From: IDS-8 sp035304285
Lineage (GTDB): Bacteria; Pseudomonadota; Gammaproteobacteria; Steroidobacterales; Woeseiaceae
Assembly (NCBI GenBank): GCA_035304285.1
Contig: DATGQI010000098.1
Location: 1 to 40,398 of the forward strand
Length of the DNA: 40,398 nucleotides
Direction: 5' to 3'
The notes beneath the pieces were generated by a model that did no database searches, was not told the origin of the DNA, and saw only the letters and a list, made by a program, of their open reading frames with translations. Position numbers and translations under genes: made by a program. Every line of letters starts with the position of its first letter. Within the stretch, counting starts at the first letter, position 1. This document shows positions 7,999 through 17,362 of this stretch, in pieces.

Positions 7999-9117
7999 AT
8001 GCCCATGAACAACTTTTCAGCCGCCGACCACGACCACATGGCCCACGCCCTGCGGCTGGCCAGAAACGGCATGACCACCGCCCACCCGAATCCCCGGGTA
8101 GGCTGCGTCCTCGTCCGCGACGGCATGGTCGTCGGAGAAGGCTGGCATCGCGCTGCCGGCGAACCGCACGCGGAGGTAAATGCGCTGGCGGCGGCGGGGG
8201 AGCGTGCGCATGGCGCGACCGCGTATGTCACGCTGGAGCCGTGCACAAGGACGGGAAGAACCGGTCCTTGTACGGAAGCGTTGATTCGCGCCGGGGTTGC
8301 GAAGGTGATATTCGCGAGCGGAGACTTATCGCAACAAGACACAGGACAGGCGTCGGCGCTCGAACAGGCTGGAATCGAAGTCCGGGGCGGCCTCATGCAG
8401 GCAGAAGCGCAGAGGCTGAACGAAGGTTTCCTGATGCGCGTGTCGCAGCAACGCCCATTCGTCCGGCTGAAGGTCGCGTCCAGTCTGGACGGCGCCACCG
8501 CGATGCAGAGCGGCGAGAGCCGGTGGATAACGGGTGAGCCGGCGCGGCGGGACGTGCAGAAGCTGCGTGCGACCAGCGGTGCTGTCATGACGGGAGTGGG
8601 GACGGTCGTTGCGGACGACCCGCTGCTTACGGTTCGCGATGAGTCGCTGGTGCTGCGTCAGCCGGCCCGCGTGGTGATCGACTCGCGCCTGCGCACTCCG
8701 GTTGCGGCGCGAGTGTTCGAGCAGCCGGGCGAGACGTTGATCTTTTGCGCGGAAGACCGCGGCGGGGAAGCGCTGGAAGAACGCGGTGCTGCGGTATATC
8801 GCGTGGCCACGGACAGGGGCCGGGTCGACCTTGCGGAAGTGATGCGAAAGCTTGCGGAACTCGAGATCAATGACGTGCTGGTGGAGGCAGGGCCCCTGCT
8901 GTCGGGCAGTTTGCTGGCCGGCGGCCACGTGGATGAACTTGTCATTTACCAGGCGCCGCATATGATGGGCAGCGAAACCATGGGCATTTTCACTACACCG
9001 GGCTGGATCGAGCTTGACCAGCGCCTGCAACTCGAGTTCGTGGATGTGCGGCGCGTGGGACGGGATGTGCGAATAGTGGCGCGGCCTGCACCCAAAGAAG
9101 CCGCGGCAGGCAACTGA
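7999..9117 (+). CDS. ribD: bifunctional riboflavin biosynthesis deaminase/reductase RibD
   Basis: RibD deaminates the first pyrimidine intermediate of riboflavin synthesis and then reduces its ribose side chain. The N-terminal cytidine-deaminase domain shows the zinc motif (HAEVNAL, then EPCTRTGRTGPC), and the reductase domain begins near RPFVRLKVASSLDGATA. From ATG 7999 it is 372 residues, close to E. coli RibD (367). ATG 8005 is equally possible. An in-frame start at 7903 exists, but its extension lies inside the inverted repeat and has no counterpart in the family, so I excluded it. No strong Shine–Dalgarno is visible. One base separates the stop from riboflavin synthase, implying translational coupling. 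Confidence 0.93.
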   Translation: MPMNNFSAADHDHMAHALRLARNGMTTAHPNPRVGCVLVRDGMVVGEGWHRAAGEPHAEVNALAAAGERAHGATAYVTLEPCTRTGRTGPCTEALIRAGVAKVIFASGDLSQQDTGQASALEQAGIEVRGGLMQAEAQRLNEGFLMRVSQQRPFVRLKVASSLDGATAMQSGESRWITGEPARRDVQKLRATSGAVMTGVGTVVADDPLLTVRDESLVLRQPARVVIDSRLRTPVAARVFEQPGETLIFCAEDRGGEALEERGAAVYRVATDRGRVDLAEVMRKLAELEINDVLVEAGPLLSGSLLAGGHVDELVIYQAPHMMGSETMGIFTTPGWIELDQRLQLEFVDVRRVGRDVRIVARPAPKEAAAGN

Positions 9118-9118
9118 G

Positions 9119-9787
9119 ATGTTCACGGGCATTGTCAAAGCGCTGGGCGTGGTTGAGCAGATGCAGGCGCAGGACGAGGGCGCCAGGCTGTCGATTCGCT
9201 CAGGCGATTTGCCCTGGAGCGACTACGGCGTCGGCGACAGCATTTCTGTCAACGGCGTCTGTTTGACTGCCGCGGAGCTGCACGAGAACGGCTTCGACGC
9301 CGATCTGTCCCCGGAAACGATGACCGTGACCGCCCTGCGAAAACTCGTGCCCGGCAGCAGCGTCAACCTCGAGCCATCGCTGGCGCTCACGGAACGTCTT
9401 GGCGGACATTTGGTCAGCGGTCACGTCGACTGCGTCGGCACCGTGCTCGGCAGGACGGAAAGCGAAGGGTCGCTACGCTTGCGCATCGGCATCCCGGCCC
9501 AATATCTCCGATATGTCGTGAAGAAGGGATCGATTTGCGTCGATGGCGTCAGCCTTACCATCAACGAGGTATCGGGCAATGCGCCGGCGTGGTTCGAAGT
9601 AACGATCATTCCACATACGAAAGCGGCGACGATTGCGGGAACTTACGACAGCGGTACCGAGGTGAACATCGAGGTGGACTTGATCGCGCGCTACCTCGAA
9701 GGTTTGCTTGGCACCGGTTCCGCCGAGCCGGCCGACCCGTCGCAGGGCATTACAAGGGATTTTCTCAGGGCACATGGTTATGCATAA
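9119..9787 (+). CDS. ribE: riboflavin synthase, alpha chain
   Basis: The enzyme dismutates two molecules of 6,7-dimethyl-8-ribityllumazine to riboflavin. The 222-residue sequence starts with the invariant MFTGIV and contains two tandem lumazine-binding barrels (about 1–97 and 98–200), marked by SINGVCLT-like SVNGVCLTA, GHLVSGHVD and the second-half CVDGVSLTINEV. The gene starts one base after ribD stops. The 3' end overlaps the ribBX start. In E. coli naming this is ribC (formerly also called ribE); gene symbols differ between organisms. Confidence 0.95.
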   Translation: MFTGIVKALGVVEQMQAQDEGARLSIRSGDLPWSDYGVGDSISVNGVCLTAAELHENGFDADLSPETMTVTALRKLVPGSSVNLEPSLALTERLGGHLVSGHVDCVGTVLGRTESEGSLRLRIGIPAQYLRYVVKKGSICVDGVSLTINEVSGNAPAWFEVTIIPHTKAATIAGTYDSGTEVNIEVDLIARYLEGLLGTGSAEPADPSQGITRDFLRAHGYA

Positions 9788-10919
9788 CAAGACTTCAATA
9801 CATCCGTCCGCGGCCACCTTCAGCAGCATCGAGGACATCATCGAGGATATCCGTGCCGGGAAAATGGTCATCATGGTGGACGACGAAAAGCGCGAGAACG
9901 AGGGCGACCTGATCATGGCCGCCGAGAAAGTCCGCGCGCAGGACATCAACTACATGGCGCGATACGGCCGCGGCCTCATATGCCTGACGATGACACGGGA
10001 GCGCTGCGGGCAGCTGCGCCTTCCGCTGATGGTGGACGATACCGATCGCAGGCACGCGACCAACTTCACGATCTCCATCGAGGCAGCCGAGGGCATCACC
10101 ACCGGTATTTCGGCGCACGACCGCGCCCGCACCGTGCAGGTTGCCGTAGCGCCCGATGCGCGCCCGGAGCATCTTAGCCAGCCCGGGCACATCTTCCCCG
10201 TCATGGCGCAGCCAGGCGGCGTACTCACGCGCGCCGGGCACACGGAGGCGGGCTGCGACCTGGCGCGGCTCGCCGGCTTTGAACCGGCTGCCGCTATCGT
10301 TGAAATCCTCAACGAAGACGGCAGCATGGCGCGCCGGCCGGACCTCGAAGCCTTCTCGCGCCAGCACGGTGTGCGCATAGGCACGATTGCGGACCTCATT
10401 CGCTATCGGCTGGAGAAGGAGCGCTACGTCGAGAGAATCGCCGAAAAGACGGTGCAGACCGCCCACGGCGAGTTCCGGATGTACTGCTATGACGACCGCG
10501 TAAACCGGACGGTGCATGTGGCGCTTGCCAAGGGCGACGTCGCCGGGGCTGCTTTGCCACTCGTGCGCGTGCACATCCAGGACACGCTCGGGGACGTTCT
10601 GGGCGTGCAGAGTCCCACGCTCGGCTGGCCGCTCGACAGCGCCATCGAACGCATCTCGCGGGAGGATGCCGGCGTGGTCGTCGTGCTGCGCGAGCAGGAG
10701 TCCTCGCGCGAGCTGATGGAGGCAGTCGAATCGCTGTCGCAGACTTCCGACGACCTTGCGGAGCGGCGGCGGGGTGAAGCAGTTATCAAGACCTACGGTG
10801 TCGGCGCGCAGATACTGCGCGACCTCGGCTTGCAGCGCATGCGAGTATTGTCGGCGCCGAAGCAGATGCACGGTATTTCCGGCTTCGATCTCGAGATCGT
10901 GGAATACGTCGAAAAATGA
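9780..10919 (+). CDS. ribB: 3,4-dihydroxy-2-butanone-4-phosphate synthase fused to a degenerate GTP cyclohydrolase II-like domain (RibBX type)
   Basis: The N-terminal domain converts ribulose 5-phosphate to the four-carbon riboflavin precursor; its active-site acidic segment VDDEKRENEGDLIMAAE is intact (about 30–46). The C-terminal half has the fold signature of GTP cyclohydrolase II, but the three zinc-binding cysteines are missing: where RibA has ECLTGD…RCDC, this protein reads QDTLGDVLGVQSPTLG. It is therefore unlikely to make GTP cyclohydrolase II activity, and a separate RibA should exist elsewhere. ATG 9780 (379 residues) has CAGGG about nine bases upstream; ATG 9774 is an alternative. 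It overlaps the riboflavin synthase gene by 8 bases. No FMN riboswitch was found ahead of it. Confidence 0.93.
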   Translation: MHNKTSIHPSAATFSSIEDIIEDIRAGKMVIMVDDEKRENEGDLIMAAEKVRAQDINYMARYGRGLICLTMTRERCGQLRLPLMVDDTDRRHATNFTISIEAAEGITTGISAHDRARTVQVAVAPDARPEHLSQPGHIFPVMAQPGGVLTRAGHTEAGCDLARLAGFEPAAAIVEILNEDGSMARRPDLEAFSRQHGVRIGTIADLIRYRLEKERYVERIAEKTVQTAHGEFRMYCYDDRVNRTVHVALAKGDVAGAALPLVRVHIQDTLGDVLGVQSPTLGWPLDSAIERISREDAGVVVVLREQESSRELMEAVESLSQTSDDLAERRRGEAVIKTYGVGAQILRDLGLQRMRVLSAPKQMHGISGFDLEIVEYVEK

Positions 10920-10939
10920 GGTAGTGCAGAAGAGTCGAC

Positions 10940-11009
10940 TGTAGGAGCCCGCCGTGCGGGCGATTTCGCTGAGCGCGAATCCCGCTCGCTCGCACGGCGA
11001 GCTCCTACA
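10940..11009. repeat. REP-like inverted pair between ribBX and ribH
   Basis: TGTAGGAGCCCGCCGTGCG at 10940–10958 and its near complement at 10991–11009 (18 of 19 positions) form a hairpin with a 32-base loop. This is the same TGTAGGAGC family seen at 1303, 23222 and 27854. It lies 20 bases after the ribBX stop and about 58 bases before the ribH start. It could shape the processing of the riboflavin transcript. Confidence 0.8.
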
Positions 11010-11067
11010 CTGCCTTCTTCACGCTTTCGCAGAGCTCACCAACCCGGAGGACCTGGTTCCAATCAAG

Positions 11068-11541
<474 letters not shown>

Positions 11542-11596
11542 ACCGTCCTCTGCCAGCATCGTTGGCCAAAGCACTGCATAGGTGCCTGTCGGGGCT

Positions 11597-12031
11597 ATGA
11601 GCGATACTCCCTCTCCCGGTCCGCGCGGCCGTGCCCGCGAGTTGCTCGTGCAGGCGCTGTACCAGATGCAGATCGCCGATCACGAAAAGCGCGAGCTGCT
11701 TGCCCAGTTTCGGGAACGGCCCGAGTACCAGAGGGTGGACCAGTCATTCTTCGACGAAGCGCTTGCGGAGATACTCGATGGCCGCCCGGCGCTCGAGGAG
11801 AAGGCGGGAGAATATCTCGACAGGCCGCTGTCACAGCTCGATCCCGTTGAACGGGGAATACTGCTGCTCGGGTTCTACGAACTCCAGTCGCGCATCGAGA
11901 TTCCGTATCGCGTCGTGATAAACGAAGCGGTGAACCTGACGAAGCGATTCGGCGCTGTCGATGGCCACAAGTATGTCAATGCCGTGCTGGATCGCGCGGC
12001 GGGGCAGATTCGGCAGAGCGAGCGCCGCTGA
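11597..12031 (+). CDS. nusB: transcription antitermination factor NusB
   Basis: NusB pairs with NusE (S10) on boxA RNA and supports antitermination in rRNA operons. From ATG 11597 the protein is 144 residues (E. coli 139). The conserved opening RGRARELLVQALYQMQIA and the C-terminal block IPYRVVINEAVNLTKRFG…GHKYVNAVLDRAA are clear. A GTG five codons upstream at 11582 is a weaker alternative. It follows ribH by 55 bases, the usual neighbour in gammaproteobacteria, and precedes thiL by 23 bases. Confidence 0.96.
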   Translation: MSDTPSPGPRGRARELLVQALYQMQIADHEKRELLAQFRERPEYQRVDQSFFDEALAEILDGRPALEEKAGEYLDRPLSQLDPVERGILLLGFYELQSRIEIPYRVVINEAVNLTKRFGAVDGHKYVNAVLDRAAGQIRQSERR

Positions 12032-12054
12032 CATCGTGGCCGCGGACTGACGGC

Positions 12055-13014
12055 GTGGACGAGTTCGAGATCATCCGTCGTTTCTTTTCGCGAAAAGGGA
12101 AGAACGGCGGTGTGATCGTCGGTATCGGTGACGATGGCGCGGTGGTTGCGCCGGAACCGGGACATCATCTCGTCGTCGCCGTCGATACCCTTATTGAAGG
12201 CGTCCATTATCCTGTCGATTTTGCTGCGGCCGATGTCGGTTATCGTGCACTGGCGGTGAACCTCTCCGATGTTGCGGCAATGGGCGGCAGGCCACGGTGG
12301 ATGACGCTTGCGCTGACGCTTGTCGAAGCCGATGAGTCGTGGCTCTCCGACTTTGCGAAAGGACTGTTCGAGGCCGCGGACGAGCATGCCGTGGCGCTGA
12401 TCGGCGGAGACACGACGCGCGGGACACAAACGGTGATCAGCGTGCAACTGGTGGGCGACGTCGTTTCCGGAGTTGCGCTTACTCGCGGCGGTGCGAAGCC
12501 CGGCGACGCTGTTTTCGTGACCGGCACTCCCGGCGACGCGGCGGGAGGACTGTCCTTGCTGCAGGCTCGCGGCAAGGAGAGACACGACAGCGATGGCAGT
12601 TACCTCGTTCAGCGCTTTTCGCGGCCGTCCGCTCGCGTTGCGTTTGGAGCGGCCATCTCAGGAATCGCAACTGCGGCCATAGATTTGTCCGACGGCCTCG
12701 GGACCGATCTTGCGAAGCTGCTGGTCGCGAGCGAGGTGTCCGGCGTTATTGATCTCGACCTGCTGCCGCTATCCCCCCAGACGCTGCGTTTCTTCGGCCG
12801 CGACGAGGCGATAAATCTTGCGCTCGATGGCGGTGACGACTACGAACTTTGTTTCACCGCGCCGTCTGCCGATGAAAGCCGCATCGCGGCCATAGCGGCG
12901 CGGCAGGGTCTGACGGTCACGCGTGTCGGGTACGTGGAAGACGGCACGGGCCTTGCCTGCAAGAGAGACGGCAAGATGTTTCCATACGAGGATCGCGGCT
13001 ATAGGCACTTCTGA
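12055..13014 (+). CDS. thiL: thiamine-monophosphate kinase
   Basis: ThiL phosphorylates thiamine monophosphate with ATP to give the active cofactor. The 319-residue protein has the PurM-like fold motifs: GIGDDGAVV near residue 22, DTLIEGVHYPVDFAAADVGYRA-type substrate segment, LIGGDTTRG and IDLSDGLGTDL, ending with LALDGGDDYELCFT. The start is GTG 12055; MDEFEIIRRFFSR aligns with the start of known ThiL proteins and no better ATG exists upstream. It lies between nusB and pgpA with small gaps, consistent with a shared transcript. Confidence 0.95.
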   Translation: MDEFEIIRRFFSRKGKNGGVIVGIGDDGAVVAPEPGHHLVVAVDTLIEGVHYPVDFAAADVGYRALAVNLSDVAAMGGRPRWMTLALTLVEADESWLSDFAKGLFEAADEHAVALIGGDTTRGTQTVISVQLVGDVVSGVALTRGGAKPGDAVFVTGTPGDAAGGLSLLQARGKERHDSDGSYLVQRFSRPSARVAFGAAISGIATAAIDLSDGLGTDLAKLLVASEVSGVIDLDLLPLSPQTLRFFGRDEAINLALDGGDDYELCFTAPSADESRIAAIAARQGLTVTRVGYVEDGTGLACKRDGKMFPYEDRGYRHF

Positions 13015-13017
13015 GTC

Positions 13018-13518
13018 ATGAAAAAAGCGGGAGCGAAACCCGACGCGGAATTGCGCCGGAAGGTGCTTCGTGACCCGGTGCTGCTGCTGGCGTTCGGCTT
13101 CGGTACGGGTTTGGCGCCAAGGGCACCGGGCACCGTCGGTTCACTGCTCGGGATCCCGCTCGCGTGGGGTGCCCTTGGGCTGGAGTTCCACCTGCAGCTC
13201 ATACTCGCGGCCGTGCTCTTCGCCGCGGGGATATGGTTGTGCGGAGAGGCGGGCAAGCGCCTCGCCGTTCACGACCATCCTGGAATCGTGTGGGACGAGA
13301 TCGTCGCCATGTACCTGGTTTTGATAGCACTTCCTGTTTCTTTCGTGTTCTGGATCGCCGGTTACCTGCTCTTCAGGCTGTTCGACATCTGGAAGCCCTG
13401 GCCGATACGGGACCTGGATCACAGACTCGGCGGCGGCCTCGGAACTATGCTCGATGACCTCTTCGCCGCCCTCTATGCCGCATTGCTCCTCGGTTTTGGC
13501 AGGTGGCTCATGTTCTGA
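13018..13518 (+). CDS. pgpA: phosphatidylglycerophosphatase A
   Basis: PgpA removes phosphate from phosphatidylglycerophosphate in the inner membrane, completing phosphatidylglycerol synthesis. The 166-residue protein carries the family signature GFGTGLAPRAPGTVGSL near residue 24 and the acidic DEIVAMYL and RLFDIWKPWPIRDLD segments; hydrophobic helices lie at about 55–72, 96–118 and 148–165. It begins three bases after the thiL stop. The kinase gene starts 15 bases downstream and may share this transcript. Confidence 0.95.
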   Translation: MKKAGAKPDAELRRKVLRDPVLLLAFGFGTGLAPRAPGTVGSLLGIPLAWGALGLEFHLQLILAAVLFAAGIWLCGEAGKRLAVHDHPGIVWDEIVAMYLVLIALPVSFVFWIAGYLLFRLFDIWKPWPIRDLDHRLGGGLGTMLDDLFAALYAALLLGFGRWLMF

Positions 13519-13533
13519 TCAGGCTAAGACGAA

Positions 13534-14835
13534 ATGGTCCGTAGTGTTACCGAACTGAAGCGGCCGGCCGAGGTCCCGAAGAAGATCGGCAAGTACGTAA
13601 TCATCAACAAGGTCGGCAAGGGAAGCACCGGTACCGTTTATCTCTCCCACGACCCATACTATCGCCGCGACGTCGCGATCAAGGTATACAACATCGAAGA
13701 GGACACGGACCAGGACAGGGCCCGTGTTTCCCGCAAGATGTTTTTCAATGAAGCCCACATGGTCGGCATGCTGCAGCATCCGAACATCATGCCCATCTAC
13801 GACGCGGGCGAGGAAGCGGGCAAGTACTACGTTGTTACGGAACACATCCAGGGCGCGCGCACGCTGGCCGCTTATTGCCGGCCCGACAATCTGCTGCGTG
13901 TCGACGACGTCGTAGAGATCATCTACAAGTGCGCGAAGGCACTGCACTACGCCCATGGACGCGGCGTGATTCACCGCGACATCAAGCCAAGCAACATCAT
14001 GCTGACGACCGATAATGACGTTCGCATCATAGACTTCGGCATCGCCATCTGTACTGACTCGGAAGTCTCGCGCATCGAAGGTATCGCGGGTTCACCGAGC
14101 TACATGTCGCCCGAGCAGGTGCAGTCCGAGGAGCTGACCTCGCGCTCCGACATCTATTCCCTTGGCGCGGTGCTTTACGAACTGCTGACCGGCTTCCGCC
14201 CGTTCCGCGCGGACAACCTGTCGAAGCTCTTGCACCAGATCGTTTACGCGACGCCGCCCCCGATTCATACGTACCGCGACGACTTGCCGGAGGAACTGGA
14301 GAACGTCGTCGCGATGTGCATGCAAAAGGATCCCGGAAAGCGTTGTGCAAGCGGTGCGGCAATGGCTGCCGACCTGACGAGGGTGCATAAGGACCTGCGC
14401 ACTAAGTACGACAGCCTGGATAACCGCGAACACTTCGATCTCCTGCGCACCCTGACGTTCTTTCACGAGTTCTCTCATGCGGAGATATGGGAAGTGCTTC
14501 GCGCAAGCGACTGGCATGAGTACAAGAGCGGTGAGGATATCGTCCGCGAAGGCGAAATGGACGACCGGTTCTACATTATCGTTGCCGGACAGGCAGATGT
14601 AGAGGCGAACGGCAAAAAGCTCGGAGTACTGTCGAACGGCGACTGCTTCGGCGAGACGAGCTACGTGCGCGGCGCCAAGCGAACCGCATCCATTTGCGCC
14701 AGCGGCAACGTGACGATCCTTCGCGTCAGCTCGACACTGATGGAACAGGTATCCTCAGCCTGTCAGCTGCGCTTCAACAAGGTATTCCTGCGTTCCCTGA
14801 TCACTCGCCTGCAGGGCGACAGCGCCAACACCTGA
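13534..14835 (+). CDS. Ser/Thr protein kinase with C-terminal cyclic-nucleotide-binding domain
   Basis: A 433-residue soluble protein. Residues about 18–280 are a Hanks-type kinase: Gly loop VGKGSTGTVY, Lys49 in VAIKVY, catalytic HRDIKPSN (His147–Asp149), DFG beginning at Asp167, and the activation segment ending SPSYMSPEQ. Residues about 302–425 resemble a CRP/PKA-type cyclic-nucleotide-binding domain; its phosphate-binding cassette FGETSYVRGAKRTAS keeps the Glu and Arg that contact the nucleotide in known family members. No membrane segment is present. The architecture suggests a kinase controlled by a cyclic nucleotide, like an eukaryotic PKG with the domain order reversed; ligand and substrate are unknown. 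It starts 15 bases after pgpA, so cotranscription with housekeeping genes is likely. Confidence 0.9.
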   Translation: MVRSVTELKRPAEVPKKIGKYVIINKVGKGSTGTVYLSHDPYYRRDVAIKVYNIEEDTDQDRARVSRKMFFNEAHMVGMLQHPNIMPIYDAGEEAGKYYVVTEHIQGARTLAAYCRPDNLLRVDDVVEIIYKCAKALHYAHGRGVIHRDIKPSNIMLTTDNDVRIIDFGIAICTDSEVSRIEGIAGSPSYMSPEQVQSEELTSRSDIYSLGAVLYELLTGFRPFRADNLSKLLHQIVYATPPPIHTYRDDLPEELENVVAMCMQKDPGKRCASGAAMAADLTRVHKDLRTKYDSLDNREHFDLLRTLTFFHEFSHAEIWEVLRASDWHEYKSGEDIVREGEMDDRFYIIVAGQADVEANGKKLGVLSNGDCFGETSYVRGAKRTASICASGNVTILRVSSTLMEQVSSACQLRFNKVFLRSLITRLQGDSANT

Positions 14836-14852
14836 CACGTTTCGGAGAAGTG

Positions 14853-14931
14853 TCGTTGCCGCGGCGGGCAAAGGGGATAAACCGGCCGCGACAACGAGCA
14901 CTGGAACACAGACGTTTACATTTTTTTTTTT
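14853..14931 (+). terminator. possible terminator after the cyclic-nucleotide-binding kinase
   Basis: TCGTTGCCGCGGC (14853–14865) pairs with GCCGCGACAACGA (14885–14897), one mismatch, 18 bases after the kinase stop. An 11-T run follows at 14921–14931, 23 bases beyond the stem, which is further than in a textbook intrinsic terminator. The convergent lipoprotein gene ends at 14961. Confidence 0.4.
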
Positions 14932-14960
14932 GCATCCGTGAGCTTTGCTTTGAACCAGGA

Positions 14961-16520
<1,560 letters not shown>

Positions 16521-16627
16521 TGGTCTGCTCCGGTTGATTAGTACTCCCATCTAGGCAATCGCAAACCTTCTGGAAAAAACTTCTCGCCGAAGGCAGATAG
16601 GTCGCTGCACACGCAGGCTGAGCAGCG

Positions 16628-16656
16628 TTTGGATTGACCGCCACTCCGGCTATACT
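16628..16656 (+). promoter_or_regulatory. possible sigma-70 promoter of the sigma factor/kinase pair
   Basis: A good -10 hexamer TATACT (16651–16656) lies 17 bases after a poor -35 TTTGGA (16628–16633), about 84 bases before the sigma factor ATG. Nothing better is seen in the divergent region. Confidence 0.35.
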
Positions 16657-16739
16657 CGGTTCACGACAGGAGCGCGCGAGACGGCAACGGCGCGACTCTC
16701 GCGGAGACAAGAACACCGGGAACACGGGGGAATTCGCCG

Positions 16740-17303
16740 ATGGAGAGCGCGCCAGTCACCCAGTTGCTTGCGGCGCACCGTGCGGGCGATGGCCAGGCGC
16801 TGGACCAGGCGTTCTCCTTTGTCTATGACGACCTGCGGCGAGCGGCCAGCGCGCAGCTGAAGCGCGGCTCCTCGCCGACCCTCAATACCACCAGCCTCGT
16901 CAACGAGGCCTACCTGCGACTGGTGAAAGGATCAGAGGTCGCCCCGACGGACCGGGCGCATTTCCTGGCCCTGGCGGCGCGGGCGATGCGCTACATCATC
17001 ATCGACTACGCCCGCCAGCGAGGCGCTGCCAAGCGCGGCGGGGCGGCACACCACGTCCAGCTCGACGACAGCCAGATAGCGATAGACGACCAGGTGCAGC
17101 AGCTCCTGTCGCTTGACGATGCGATGCAGGCGCTGGCACGGCTCGATGAGCGCCTCGTGAGCATGGTCGAGTGCCGGTTCTTTACGGGGATGACCGAAGA
17201 AGAAACCGCCGAAGCCTTAGGGGTTTCGCTGAGCACAGTGCAGCGAGACTGGAAACGGGCAAAGGCCTGGCTAAGAGAGGAAATGCGCAACCCCACGACG
17301 TGA
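16740..17303 (+). CDS. ECF-like sigma factor (Sigma70_ECF / TIGR02999 type, ECF43-like)
   Basis: A 187-residue sigma factor with region 2 (about 15–85; FSFVYDDLRRAASAQL, then LVNEAYLRLV) and region 4 (about 120–180; TGMTEEETAEALGVSLSTVQ followed by RDWKRAKAWL). It matches the family common beside TPR-kinase genes. The acidic stretch (DAED-like) that normally precedes LVQExFLRL and contacts RNA polymerase is replaced by Thr50-Thr51-Ser52. In the described ECF43 factor EcfP this region is phosphorylated by the kinase PknT to activate the sigma factor. A kinase gene follows directly, so the same logic is inferred here. ATG 16740 is preceded by ACGGGGGAATTCGCCG. No anti-sigma gene is present. Confidence 0.92.
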   Translation: MESAPVTQLLAAHRAGDGQALDQAFSFVYDDLRRAASAQLKRGSSPTLNTTSLVNEAYLRLVKGSEVAPTDRAHFLALAARAMRYIIIDYARQRGAAKRGGAAHHVQLDDSQIAIDDQVQQLLSLDDAMQALARLDERLVSMVECRFFTGMTEEETAEALGVSLSTVQRDWKRAKAWLREEMRNPTT

Positions 17304-17362
17304 ATGAATCGCCGTTTCCGATACTCCCGGTGGGCAACGGCGATTTTCAAAGCGGAGGTTCG

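Noticed and set aside
10920..11067. FMN riboswitch ahead of ribH
   Set aside because: The gap holds a REP-like hairpin; the conserved FMN aptamer core is absent. None was seen ahead of ribBX or ribD either.
17171..17362. N-terminal extension of the TPR kinase overlapping the sigma gene
   Set aside because: Arg-rich out-of-frame translation of the sigma gene; ATG 17363 has a strong ribosome site.
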